Source: Candidatus Chlorobium masyuteum (lineage in GTDB: Bacteria > Bacteroidota > Chlorobiia > Chlorobiales > Chlorobiaceae). From it: a stretch of DNA of 64,000 bases. Within the stretch, counting starts at the first letter, position 1. Each line of letters opens with the position of its first letter. Location: assembly GCF_011601315.1 (NCBI RefSeq), contig NZ_JAAORA010000001.1:434001-498000 (forward strand). The letters are read 5' to 3'. The notes under the pieces are model-generated. The model was not told where the DNA came from. It did no database searches and was given only the letters and a program-made list of their open reading frames with translations. Positions 55,816 to 64,000 of this stretch are shown in pieces. The translations under genes and the position numbers were made by a program.

Positions 55816-56238
55816 ATGGAAAGAACGCTTACCATCCTCAAGCCGGACTGTGTCCGCAAGCAGCTTATCGGTGCAGTTATCGACAAAATTGAACGCGCAG
55901 GCTTCCGGGTTGTAGCCATGAAAAAGACCAGACTCACCAAAGAGACCGCCGGAGAATTTTATGCCGTACACCGTGAACGCCCTTTTTACGGCGAACTGGT
56001 TGAGTTCATGTCGTCAGGCCCCTGCGTACCGATGATTCTTGAGAAAGCAAATGCCGTCGCTGATTTCCGTACCGTAATCGGTGCAACCGATCCAGCCCAG
56101 GCTGATGAAGGCACGATCCGCAAGCTCTATGCCGACAGCAAGGGTGAGAACATCATCCACGGTTCTGACTCTGTCGAAAACGCCGCTATCGAGGCATCGT
56201 TCTTCTTCGCAGCCGAAGAGGTTGTCAGAAGCAACTGA
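55816..56238 (+). CDS. ndk: Nucleoside diphosphate kinase
   Basis: Balances NTP/dNTP pools through a phosphohistidine. The 140-residue protein starts [19 protein letters not shown], with substrate-binding [11 protein letters not shown] and the active-site H115 in ENIIHGSDS. The open frame extends 129 bases upstream, but ATG 55816 matches the family N-terminus. A hairpin terminator follows. Confidence 0.97.
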   Translation: MERTLTILKPDCVRKQLIGAVIDKIERAGFRVVAMKKTRLTKETAGEFYAVHRERPFYGELVEFMSSGPCVPMILEKANAVADFRTVIGATDPAQADEGTIRKLYADSKGENIIHGSDSVENAAIEASFFFAAEEVVRSN

Positions 56239-56260
56239 GCGCATCACCTGCAAATACAAC

Positions 56261-56288
56261 AAAAAAGCGACCACCGGGTCGCTTTTTT
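56261..56288. terminator. Bidirectional terminator between ndk and the AI-2E permease
   Basis: Perfect 12-bp stem (56261-56272 with 56277-56288), four-base loop, A-run and T-run at the ends. Confidence 0.93.
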
Positions 56289-56332
56289 TGTTGCTGTGTT
56301 TACAGCTCCGCTCTTTTGCTCATAGCCGTTCA

Positions 56333-57412
56333 TCACTCCCCGGCTGGCTTTTCGCCTTTAATCTCTGTAAGAAATTCGCTGAAGCTCTCGGCATACATCT
56401 CCCACAGCGTAACAAATAGCGCTGCGATAATGGGACCGAGAATAAAACCGAAAAGTCCGAAAAGCCCGATGCCACCAAGCGTGCTGAAAAATATCATCAG
56501 TTCATGCATCCGTGTATCGCGCCCGATCAGGATAGGACGGATGATATTGTCAATCTGACCGACAACAATGCTGCAAAAGAGCGCAACGCCTATAGCTTGA
56601 GGATACTGCCCGGTTGCGGCAAGATAGATGACGGCAGGAACCCATACGATCGGAGGACCGAGAACCGGCACAACCGAAATGACCGACATTACGGTTCCCC
56701 AGAAAATGGCACTCTCGATTCCGGCAAAATGCAGCGCAAGGCCGGCAAGAGAGCCCTGGACAACTCCCACGACGAGAGTCCCTTTGAGCGTAGCCCTCGT
56801 CACCGAAAGAAAGCGGTCAAGAAGCCTGAATTCATCGCTCTTGGTAAGGGGAAGACAGGCGAGAATCCTGTCCAGAAAAAGCTGCCCGTCCTTTAAAAAG
56901 AAGAACATGGTGTAGAGAAAGATAAAGAGCAGAAACAGGTCATTGACCGCGGAAACGGTAAATGAGGAGATCGAGCTGAAAAGCAGTGACCCTGCCTGTG
57001 AAGCGAGCTCCCCTGCTTTTTTGAGAATCTCCTCACGATAGAGCGCAAGTTCATCATAAAAGGGCAGCGTACGCAGCTGCTGATCAAAAGCTGCAGGTTC
57101 CTTGATCTGCTGCTGTATCAGGGGCAGCGCGATACTGCTCAAGCGGACTGCCTGGGAAGCGACAACACCAAGGAGCGCCGCGAGAGGGAGAAAAACAACA
57201 AGAAGAAGCGTGACAATGGTCATGGCCGCACTAAGACTCTGGCGCCCTCTGAACCATCTCTTGTAGCGGTTGAAAAGCGGCATGGCAAGCGCAGAAAAGA
57301 TGGCCGCAAGAAAAATAGCCATGAGAAAATAGCGGATCATGGCAAAAAACAGGGCCGACATGAACAGTAATACAAGAAGAAGTATGACCTGATTGGCTTT
57401 GATGCTGTTCAT
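56333..57412 (-). CDS. AI-2E family (PerM/YdiK-like) membrane transporter
   Basis: A 359-residue protein with about seven or eight helices. The first two (VILLLVLLFMSALFFAMIRY, FLAAIFSALAMP) are followed by a cytoplasmic or external helical insertion and a C-terminal conserved block: SVISVVPVLGPPIVWVPA, GQIDNIIRPILIGR and GLFGLFGFILGPIIAAL, the signatures of the AI-2E transporter family. Members export diverse solutes; AI-2 itself is not implied. Convergent with ndk. Confidence 0.88.
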   Translation of the reverse strand: MNSIKANQVILLLVLLFMSALFFAMIRYFLMAIFLAAIFSALAMPLFNRYKRWFRGRQSLSAAMTIVTLLLVVFLPLAALLGVVASQAVRLSSIALPLIQQQIKEPAAFDQQLRTLPFYDELALYREEILKKAGELASQAGSLLFSSISSFTVSAVNDLFLLFIFLYTMFFFLKDGQLFLDRILACLPLTKSDEFRLLDRFLSVTRATLKGTLVVGVVQGSLAGLALHFAGIESAIFWGTVMSVISVVPVLGPPIVWVPAVIYLAATGQYPQAIGVALFCSIVVGQIDNIIRPILIGRDTRMHELMIFFSTLGGIGLFGLFGFILGPIIAALFVTLWEMYAESFSEFLTEIKGEKPAGE

Positions 57413-57460
57413 AATTATGGTTGTTTGATTTCATTCTCTCTCTGCTGACCACCCCGAACC

Positions 57461-58204
57461 CTAAAACCACTCGGAGCGCTCCTCCCCAAGCAACCGGGTT
57501 CGAACCAGTGCAACCGCAAATATGCCGGCGGTTTCAGCCCTGAGAATGGTTCTTCCCAGCGAAATCTCACAAAAACCGGCGGTTTTGGCTTTCTCCACTT
57601 CAATATCTGTAAATCCGCCTTCACCGCCGATCATGAAAAGCGTCTTTTTGCCGGCACACTCTACTTTCGGGGCCTCCTCCGAGGCTTCGTAGGGAATCAG
57701 CTTGAGATCATAGCCCTGAAGCGCTGAGACCTGGGCAAAGGTGAGCGGCTCACTGAGCGCGGGCAGATAGCAGCGTTTTGACTGACGTGCCGCTGAGAGC
57801 ACAATGGTTTTCCACCGTTTAAGCCGCCCCTGGACCCTCTCTTTTGATGGCTGGGCGAGTGTGCGCGCCGTGATCATGGGAATGATGGACGAGACGCCGA
57901 GTTCGGTAGACTTTTCGAGAAACCACTCGAACCGCTGCGGATTCTTGAGCATGGAGAGCGCGACTGTAACGCCGGTTTTCGGCTCACCGACAAGACGATG
58001 GTCAAGAATCTCCGCTTCAAGCGACGATTTGCCGACCTCTGAAATCCTGGCCTCACAGCGAATGCCGTTGCCATCGGTTACAAGAATCAACTCTCCCTTC
58101 TGTTTTCTCAAAACACGCGCAAGATGATGAAACTCATCGCTGTCAATCACGATGCGCCCGGCATCAATATCGATATGCTCACGTGTTGTATAAAACAGTT
58201 CCAT
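57461..58204 (-). CDS. rsmE: 16S rRNA (uracil-1498-N3)-methyltransferase
   Basis: SPOUT-class methyltransferase of 247 residues. An N-terminal PUA-like domain (DEFHHLARVLRKQKGE) precedes the knot domain with EWFLEKSTELGVSSIIPM, IGGEGGFTDIEVE and SLGRTILRAETA. The frame extends upstream into comF, but ATG 58204 gives MELFYTTREHIDIDAG. comF ends 7 bases before it, so the two are co-transcribed. Confidence 0.95.
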   Translation of the reverse strand: MELFYTTREHIDIDAGRIVIDSDEFHHLARVLRKQKGELILVTDGNGIRCEARISEVGKSSLEAEILDHRLVGEPKTGVTVALSMLKNPQRFEWFLEKSTELGVSSIIPMITARTLAQPSKERVQGRLKRWKTIVLSAARQSKRCYLPALSEPLTFAQVSALQGYDLKLIPYEASEEAPKVECAGKKTLFMIGGEGGFTDIEVEKAKTAGFCEISLGRTILRAETAGIFAVALVRTRLLGEERSEWF

Positions 58205-58211
58205 AGCCTCT

Positions 58212-58904
58212 TTACTCCTTTGCAGCCAAAGCAACTGCAGCAATTGAAATACGTTCGGCACCGCCGTCACGGAGTGCGGCGGCGGCGGCAGCCATGGTCG
58301 CCCCTGTTGTGACCACATCATCGACAAGAAGCAGGTGGCGCACGGTGAGGGCCGGTAAAGTCTGAAACGCTCCATCTACATTCTTTTTCCGTGCCGCTGC
58401 CGAAAGTCCGGTCTGAGAGCGTGTATTGCGTTTTCTCTTCAGCAGATCCCGGCGAACAGGCTTGTGCAATACCGCGGCGATCCCTTCTGCAATTTTATCG
58501 GACTGGTTATAGGAGCGTTCGATTTTTTTCAGCGAATGAAGCGGAACCGGAACAATACAGTCAATATCAGGGGTGTTACACCCCTCAAGCATCCACTCTC
58601 CCAACTGCCGGCCAAAACTGTTTGCGAGATTGAAGAGCCCTTCATATTTCATGGCATGAAGCGCCTGCTGCAGCGAACTCTCTTTGTGAAAGAGGTAACG
58701 GCACCACCCCTTTTCAAAGGGGAATTTTCCGCCAAAACGCGAAGCTATGGTATGACGAAGCATCGCTTCTGATGACGATGGCGTTGAAAACGAGTCGAAC
58801 TCCTCCATGCAGGAGCTGCAGCAATACTTTTCGCCGGGAACAAGTCCTTTTCTGCAGACAATGCAGACATTGGGGCAGAGAAGATGAAGCAGCTCTTCAA
58901 GCAT
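58212..58904 (-). CDS. ComF-family phosphoribosyltransferase-like protein
   Basis: A 230-residue protein related to amidophosphoribosyl transferases; ComF is needed for DNA uptake in competent bacteria, but many members lie outside competence loci. An N-terminal zinc ribbon is visible (CPNVCIVC, then CCSSC), then IDCIVPVPLHSLKKIERSYNQ and the PRPP-binding LLLVDDVVTTGATM. Located 11 bases after the ROK kinase gene on the same strand, so an operon is likely. Confidence 0.9.
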   Translation of the reverse strand: MLEELLHLLCPNVCIVCRKGLVPGEKYCCSSCMEEFDSFSTPSSSEAMLRHTIASRFGGKFPFEKGWCRYLFHKESSLQQALHAMKYEGLFNLANSFGRQLGEWMLEGCNTPDIDCIVPVPLHSLKKIERSYNQSDKIAEGIAAVLHKPVRRDLLKRKRNTRSQTGLSAAARKKNVDGAFQTLPALTVRHLLLVDDVVTTGATMAAAAAALRDGGAERISIAAVALAAKE

Positions 58905-58915
58905 GATCTCACCGG

Positions 58916-59905
58916 TTATGTTCCGCCGAAGCAGAGCGCTGCGGCACCATACACTCCTGCCTTGTTGCCAAGACGGGCTGGAACCAGCTCAAGCCCCTCA
59001 TGCATGGGAGGAAGCGTGGAGCGCCTGATCTGCTCAAGGGCAGGAGTAAACACAAGGTTTCCGGCAGCCGAAATACCTCCGCCGATGACAAATTTCCGGA
59101 TATCCATAAGCGCCACGACACTGGCAAGCCCCACACCAAGAATTGAGCCTACCCGGTTCCAGACTGCAAGGGAGAGTTCGTCACCTTCAAGTGCTGCTTT
59201 TTCAAGATGGCGGGGCGAAAGCCTGGTATAGTCATGATTACAGAGCAGGCCGACCGAGGAGCCGGTGGCGCTCGCTTCAATCATCCGGCGTGCAAGTGCC
59301 ACAATCTGCTCTTTGCCGATGAGTCCTTCAATGGTGCCCCGAATCCCGGCATGAACGGCTTCCCCTTCGAAATCGATAATCATGAACCCGAGTTCGCCGG
59401 CGGTCCCATTCGGGCCGCGATAGAGTTTCCTGTTCAAAATTATCCCTCCGCCAACACCGGTACCGAGTGTAACCAGCAGAAAATCCCGGAAGCTGTGGCC
59501 GGCGCCAAACACTGCCTCCCCCAATGCCGCCGCATTGGCATCATTTTCCAGAATCACCGGCATCTCAAGATTTTCCTCTCTCTTCAGGCAGTTCTGCAAT
59601 TCATCCCGCAACGCGAAGATGGTCCAGCCCGGCAGATTCGGAGGATAGCTCAACACCCCTTTTTCAGCATCAACCGCACCCGGTGCGCCAAGTCCGGTAC
59701 CGGCAAACCGTTCGGGATCAAGAGTCAGCAGTGCACTCCGGTAGAGATCAGAAATAATGGATGCAAGCTGTACCACAACCCCCGCAGGACCGGATGCGGT
59801 TTCAGTTGGAATACTCCTCTCGGTGAGGATTCCACGCTCCTCCATGACGACCGCAGCCTTGATCGCCGTACCTCCAAGGTCAATACCGATTGCCCAACGG
59901 GACAT
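58916..59905 (-). CDS. ROK-family sugar kinase (glucokinase-like) lacking the zinc motif
   Basis: A 329-residue kinase of the actin/hexokinase fold: phosphate 1 GIDLGGTAIKAAV, phosphate region GLGAPGAV, PVILENDANAAALGEAVFG (catalytic Asp in NDAN), GTGVGGGIILN and adenosine motif GGGISAAG. The ROK zinc motif CxCGxxGCxE between GELGFM and EGLIG is missing: the sequence is AGIRGTIEGLIG with no Cys. Glucokinase is the usual annotation for such chlorobial proteins, but the sugar is unproven. It starts a run comprising comF and rsmE downstream. Confidence 0.86.
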   Translation of the reverse strand: MSRWAIGIDLGGTAIKAAVVMEERGILTERSIPTETASGPAGVVVQLASIISDLYRSALLTLDPERFAGTGLGAPGAVDAEKGVLSYPPNLPGWTIFALRDELQNCLKREENLEMPVILENDANAAALGEAVFGAGHSFRDFLLVTLGTGVGGGIILNRKLYRGPNGTAGELGFMIIDFEGEAVHAGIRGTIEGLIGKEQIVALARRMIEASATGSSVGLLCNHDYTRLSPRHLEKAALEGDELSLAVWNRVGSILGVGLASVVALMDIRKFVIGGGISAAGNLVFTPALEQIRRSTLPPMHEGLELVPARLGNKAGVYGAAALCFGGT

Positions 59906-59923
59906 AATGCAGCACCCTCAAAA

Positions 59924-60721
59924 TTAGTTGTTGTATGGCCTGATGAATTTCCGGCCGTATTGCCCCGAGGCAAAAAAGTCAAGAATCTCTCTGATCTCCG
60001 GCTCCTGAGGCAGTTCACTCTTCACCTTTTCAAGGGCGTTACCCAGAAGAAGCCCCGACTGAAAAAGAATCCGGTATGCATTTTTAACCAGCGTTATCTT
60101 CTCCGGCGTAAAACCCCGCCGTTTCAGACCGATAGCGTTCAGACCCTCATAGCGAAAAGAGTCATGCCCGCCTGCCATCACAAAAGGGGGAACATCAAGC
60201 GAAGCTCTTGCGATACCGCCTACCATGGCGAAGCGGCCAATACGTACAAACTGGTGAACTCCGGCAAGGCCTCCGATCACCGCATAGTCGCCAACTTCAC
60301 AATGACCGCCGAACTGAACAGAGTTTGCGATAACAACGTTGTTGCCAATCACACAGTCGTGACCGGCATGCACATAGGCCATGATAAGATTATCAGAGCC
60401 GACAACGGTTTTACCGCTCGCCTTTGTCCCGCGGTTAAGGGTCACACACTCCCTGATAACCGTCCGGTCGCCGATATAGAGATAGGTCTGCTCTCCGGCA
60501 AACTTGAGGTCCTGGGGAGCGGTAGCAAGCACTGCACCGGAATGGATGCGGCAATCACGGCCAATGCGTGCGCCGGATGCAATGTAAACGTGTGGCGCTA
60601 TCGTGGTACCGTCACCGATTTCAACATCATCATCAATAACAGTGTAGGGCCCAATGGTGACCCCTTCTCCGAGAACGACATTCTGGCCGATCACGGCAGT
60701 TGCATGAACAGTGCTCTGCAT
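59924..60721 (-). CDS. lpxA: UDP-N-acetylglucosamine acyltransferase
   Basis: Transfers a 3-hydroxyacyl chain from ACP to UDP-GlcNAc, first step of lipid A. The 265-residue protein is a left-handed beta-helix of hexapeptide repeats (VIGQNVVLGEGVTIGPYTVI and so on) with the active-site stretch AYVHAGHDCVIGN (His) and a helical C-terminal domain ending GRKFIRPYN. The DUF2723 gene lies 4 bases upstream and the ROK kinase 18 bases downstream, all on the minus strand, so they form one operon. Confidence 0.96.
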   Translation of the reverse strand: MQSTVHATAVIGQNVVLGEGVTIGPYTVIDDDVEIGDGTTIAPHVYIASGARIGRDCRIHSGAVLATAPQDLKFAGEQTYLYIGDRTVIRECVTLNRGTKASGKTVVGSDNLIMAYVHAGHDCVIGNNVVIANSVQFGGHCEVGDYAVIGGLAGVHQFVRIGRFAMVGGIARASLDVPPFVMAGGHDSFRYEGLNAIGLKRRGFTPEKITLVKNAYRILFQSGLLLGNALEKVKSELPQEPEIREILDFFASGQYGRKFIRPYNN

Positions 60722-60725
60722 AGGC

Positions 60726-63371
60726 TTATTGCTTCATTGTTTTAAATTTCTCCATAAGTCCCGGCTGACGAAGCTCGGTAGCAAGCCGGGCGATGATGCG
60801 ATTGGCTTCATCCTCCCTTCCGAAATCGCGATATGCCCGTGCAAGCACATAAAAAAGTCGGGGATCGGACTCCAGAGATGACTGGCTGCGCAGTTTTTCA
60901 AGATATTTAATATACGAAGAGGCTTTCTGCTTTTCACCAAGACGAACATAGAGCGCAATGACCGAACCGGCAAGTTCAGGATTTAACGGGTACTGGGCGA
61001 GCGGCAGAAGCTGGGACGATTTGTCCAGAACCTCAAGGGCAAGTGCACCCCTGCGCAGCGTGCGCATGGAACCGTTTGCTTCATGGATGGTGATCTCTCC
61101 CGCAGGATCTGCAGCGAGCTCAAGGGCAAGCCGTACAAAGAGCGGGGTGTAGTTGCCGCAAAGCCGTCTTGCGGTCTCTTCAAGAAATACCTTAGGGTTA
61201 TTAAGATTCCGATAGCGGTAAACACCAACAAGATTGCGGTAGAGCAGCACCGGATCAACAAAGCTCATCGGGTCAGCGCTTTTAACCGGAACCACCCTGT
61301 AGGCAAGTCCGTCAAGACGGAGATAGTTTTCTATGCCAATCATGCTTTCAGTATCTACCGTCAGAGCAAAATAGATTGGCCGGGTGGAGAAGTTGTTCAT
61401 CAGAATCTCATAGACCGCTATATCCTGGGGCCGGAGATAACCCTGACCGTCATAGGTCAGTCCGGGTTTCAGCAGCCAGGTCATGGTATCCTGCGGTTCT
61501 GCGGGCAGCGAAACCCCGCGTTGAGAGATGTCACGGACAAGCTGCTGGCGGGCCGGAAACGAAGGAAGAACAGCATCCACCGAATCAATCGGAACGTAGG
61601 TGATATCGGCAATCTCCCCATCACTCAGACTCAATGCAACCGGCTTGGCTCCTCTTGGACGGCTGTTTTTCAACTGATCGAGGTACCAGCCGGTATTGGC
61701 CAGACTGAGATTGACCACCCGCACATCGGTACGGATTCCCTCGACCTCCTGAAGGTACCAGAGAGGAAAGGTGTCATTGTCGCCATTGGTAAAAAGAATG
61801 GCATCCTTTTCACAGCTCTGCAGCATATTCCAGGCCCAGTCCCATGGCACATAGTTGCCGGAGCGGTCATGCACCCGGTAGTTTGCCTGCAGCATCCGGC
61901 CGTTGATCAAAAGAAACGCTGCGGTAACCGTCAGCGAGGCGAGAATCAACTGCGTGTTTCTGCCTTTTCCTTTCAGCCGATCGCTGGCCATCTGCCAGAT
62001 GCTCTCCACCCCGATGCCTATCCAGAGGGCAAAAGCAAAAAAGCTGCCGACATAACTGTAATCCCGCTCGCGCGGCTGAGGTTCAGTCTGGTTGAGATAG
62101 ATAACAAGAGCTGCGCCGGTAAAGACAAAGAGCGCCGTAACGACAAGCCCCATCTTCCACTGACGCCTGAAATGAGTGACTGCACCGACAAGCCCGACAA
62201 GAAATGGAATGCCCCACAGCACCGACCAGTCAACTCCGGCTCCCTCCATATCATGCTCACGACCGATAAACTGCCAGCCGAAATAGCGGAAGTACATCTT
62301 CTGCATCTGATAGGTGAGAAAATAGTCGAGATCGCTCGAGTACTGCTCGTAGAAATACTGATGCACCGGCTCGGGTGACCACCTCCGCGGCCAGAGGGGC
62401 ATATCTCCATACTGGTCACGGTTCAGGTAGGAGAAAAAGACTGTCGGAGTCGACGGGTTATTTTCATTGATCGGCGGACCGGCCTGTGCCCGCACAAAGA
62501 TCAGCGCGTAGGAGGTGTATCCGATAATAATAAGAAAGAGCGACACCAGAAGCGTGTTCAAAAGCGGCATCCGGTGTTTATGGCTATACCAGGTGCCATA
62601 GATGAGCAGCGCGAGAAAGAGGAAAAAACCGGGCCACGAGGTAAGCTGAAAAATTATGGGCAGCCCTTTGATAATACCGATATAGATCAGGAAAAAAAGC
62701 CCCGATGAGGCCAGGCAGAGCAAAGCAAACGATTTAACCGTAACCTTATGTTTTTTGAAATAGTAGAGAAGGGCAACAGGGAAAACCGCCAGCAGACTGA
62801 GCAGGTGAACACCGATAGAGAGACCGATCATATACATGACCAGCAGCAGCCACCGTTCATTGCCCGGCCTGGGCTCTTCATCATACCAGCGGAGGATAAT
62901 CCAGACAATAAGGGCAGTAAACAACGATGAGGCGGCATAGACTTCGGCTTCAACGGCATTGAACCAGAAACTGTCGGAAAAGGCAAGGGCCAGCGCTCCG
63001 ATAACGGCACTGCCATAAGCCGATACCTTTTCAGCCATGCTCCAGCCAGCCGGATCGCTCTTTCGATAGAGCATAATAAGCCGGACAATGATGAGATAGG
63101 TCAGACTGACGGATGCTGCGCTTGCCAGCGTACTGATCAGGTTGACTCTGGCTCCGATATCAGTGAACAGGGGAATCATGGTAAAGAGGCGCCCGAGCAG
63201 AAGAAAAAGCGGTGATCCCGGAGGGTGCGGAATACCGAGGGTATAGGCTGTAGCGATAAATTCCCCGCAATCCCAGAACGAGAAGGTGGGAGCCATGGTG
63301 GCGAGGTATAAAATTTCCGCTGCAATAAAGAGAACTGCCGCAAGAGTACGATTAATCGTCCGGTGTGTCAT
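60726..63371 (-). CDS. DUF2723 large membrane protein (glycosyltransferase-like)
   Basis: An 881-residue protein with about twelve membrane helices in the first 500 residues and a soluble C-terminal part with helical repeats (ALEVLDKSSQLLPLAQYPLN, LFYVLARAYRDFGREDEANR). The N-terminus PTFSFWDCGEFIATAYTLGI and GIPHPPGSPLFLLLGR is the DUF2723 signature, a family from Bacteroidetes/Chlorobi related to protein-mannosyl/arabinosyl transferases with lipid donors. The catalytic Asp/Glu are probably in WDCGE. Substrate unknown; lpxA follows 4 bases later on the minus strand. Confidence 0.85.
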   Translation of the reverse strand: MTHRTINRTLAAVLFIAAEILYLATMAPTFSFWDCGEFIATAYTLGIPHPPGSPLFLLLGRLFTMIPLFTDIGARVNLISTLASAASVSLTYLIIVRLIMLYRKSDPAGWSMAEKVSAYGSAVIGALALAFSDSFWFNAVEAEVYAASSLFTALIVWIILRWYDEEPRPGNERWLLLVMYMIGLSIGVHLLSLLAVFPVALLYYFKKHKVTVKSFALLCLASSGLFFLIYIGIIKGLPIIFQLTSWPGFFLFLALLIYGTWYSHKHRMPLLNTLLVSLFLIIIGYTSYALIFVRAQAGPPINENNPSTPTVFFSYLNRDQYGDMPLWPRRWSPEPVHQYFYEQYSSDLDYFLTYQMQKMYFRYFGWQFIGREHDMEGAGVDWSVLWGIPFLVGLVGAVTHFRRQWKMGLVVTALFVFTGAALVIYLNQTEPQPRERDYSYVGSFFAFALWIGIGVESIWQMASDRLKGKGRNTQLILASLTVTAAFLLINGRMLQANYRVHDRSGNYVPWDWAWNMLQSCEKDAILFTNGDNDTFPLWYLQEVEGIRTDVRVVNLSLANTGWYLDQLKNSRPRGAKPVALSLSDGEIADITYVPIDSVDAVLPSFPARQQLVRDISQRGVSLPAEPQDTMTWLLKPGLTYDGQGYLRPQDIAVYEILMNNFSTRPIYFALTVDTESMIGIENYLRLDGLAYRVVPVKSADPMSFVDPVLLYRNLVGVYRYRNLNNPKVFLEETARRLCGNYTPLFVRLALELAADPAGEITIHEANGSMRTLRRGALALEVLDKSSQLLPLAQYPLNPELAGSVIALYVRLGEKQKASSYIKYLEKLRSQSSLESDPRLFYVLARAYRDFGREDEANRIIARLATELRQPGLMEKFKTMKQ

Positions 63372-63386
63372 AGATCTGAAACGTTG

Positions 63387-64000
63387 TCAATAAGCCTGTC
63401 CGAAAATAAGATCCCCGGCAATGAGATCGGCAAACAAAAAACCTTTTTCTGTCAGATAGAGCCTCTCCTCTGCAAGTCGTATCCACCCTTTCGCTTCGAA
63501 TCGTTCAATGCGTTCTGAAAGGCGAAGCCCTAATTTATTGTCTTTTCTCAAAAACTCAACACATAGACCACTGTTTATTCTCAGCGCAAGAAAAACCTTT
63601 TCGGTAAAGATCTCCTCATCCGTCAGCTCCTCACGAAAAGAGTCCACTGCCTCCGGGTTCGCGATATAGCGGCTCAAAGCTGAAACATTTGCCGTGCGGA
63701 TTTCACGTCCCCCTGAGCAATAAAAACTGTGTGCCGAGGGACCGAAACCGATGTATGGCTGACGTTTCCAGCTTGCCAGATTATAGCGGGAGTGATGATT
63801 ACCGAAACAGAAGTTGGAAACCTCGTAATGATGGTACCCCTCCTCACCCAGTTTCCGCCCTGCATATTCATAGAGGTCAGCCTGCACGCTCTCATCCGGA
63901 ACAGTAATCGATCCGTTCATCAGATTGCGGTGAAGCAGGGTCTTCGGCTCCACAGAGAGCATATAGACTGAGATGTGCTGAGGCCGCAGCATAACCGCCT
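63387..64000 (-). CDS. hemW: HemW-type radical SAM protein, C-terminal part (5' end outside window)
   Basis: The frame is open to the window edge, so the start lies beyond base 64000. The visible part has HISVYMLSVEPKTLLHR, GYHHYEVSNFCFGNHHSRYN and GFGPSAHSF, the HemN/HemW signatures. The radical SAM Cys motif is upstream and not seen. It then has the C-terminal winged-helix (GLCVEFLRKDN, ERFEAKGWIRLAEERLYLTEKG). HemW is a heme-binding chaperone-like member related to oxygen-independent coproporphyrinogen oxidase; the presence of the winged-helix tail and short form points to HemW rather than HemN, but both are possible. Confidence 0.85.
   Translation of the reverse strand, partial: AVMLRPQHISVYMLSVEPKTLLHRNLMNGSITVPDESVQADLYEYAGRKLGEEGYHHYEVSNFCFGNHHSRYNLASWKRQPYIGFGPSAHSFYCSGGREIRTANVSALSRYIANPEAVDSFREELTDEEIFTEKVFLALRINSGLCVEFLRKDNKLGLRLSERIERFEAKGWIRLAEERLYLTEKGFLFADLIAGDLIFGQAY

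Overview
The window is chromosomal DNA from a green sulfur bacterium (Chlorobiaceae, Chlorobium/Pelodictyon group). The evidence is direct: the chlorosome proteins CsmA and CsmC, two large Mg-chelatase H-type subunits (BchS- and BchH-like) with BchM and the anaerobic cyclase BchE, a bacteriochlorophyll synthase of the BchK position, and a CruC-like carotenoid glycosyltransferase. Species cannot be fixed from sequence alone. No rRNA, tRNA or CRISPR array was seen.

Layout. 1-4940: end of an M16 peptidase, trigger factor, acpS-nadC, folB-folK. 5015-10226: a minus-strand block in which two ArsA-type ATPases with HSP20-like tails and a PH-like/disordered protein surround csmC-csmA. 10499-13153: pyrK, ssb, holA. 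13254-15685: a divergent pair of an NAD-dependent epimerase/reductase and a serine-palmitoyltransferase-like enzyme, possibly sphingolipid genes. 15972-29638: TonB receptor, bchS, a 0.9 kb gene-free gap, then bchH-bchM-bchE. 29709-37692: hsp20, trxA-trxB, a DUF4438 gene with a Cys-rich partner, a secreted Ser/Thr-rich protein, arfB, a HAD phosphatase, a cold shock protein and a 7-blade WD40 protein. 37805-42485: a minus-strand run bchK, polyprenol/phytol kinase-like gene, lpxH, hisG, cruC. 42795-50872: miaB, a small membrane protein, nifS-nifU, a RodZ-like HTH protein, a TPR/degenerate-CHAT lipoprotein, a peroxiredoxin.

50969-53962 is the most unusual stretch: thirteen tandem ~172-195 bp units, each a REPIN-like pair of inverted REP half-sites, followed by an intact RAYT-type (Y1/HUH) transposase gene and a fourteenth unit on its other side. 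53979-64000 returns to housekeeping: trmO, DUF1801, a DUF1566 secreted protein, ndk, an AI-2E family permease, rsmE-comF-ROK kinase-lpxA-DUF2723 membrane protein, and the end of hemW.

The photosynthesis genes fit together as Mg insertion (BchS/BchH), methylation (BchM), ring-E closure (BchE), tail esterification (BchK with a possible alcohol kinase), carotenoid glycosylation (CruC) and the baseplate/envelope of the chlorosome (CsmA, CsmC). Intergenic regions carry several short repeat families that recur across the window, including a GTGGAC element with conserved 10-15-10 spacing. Assignments rest on reading motifs by eye and on general knowledge of the families; no database search was run.
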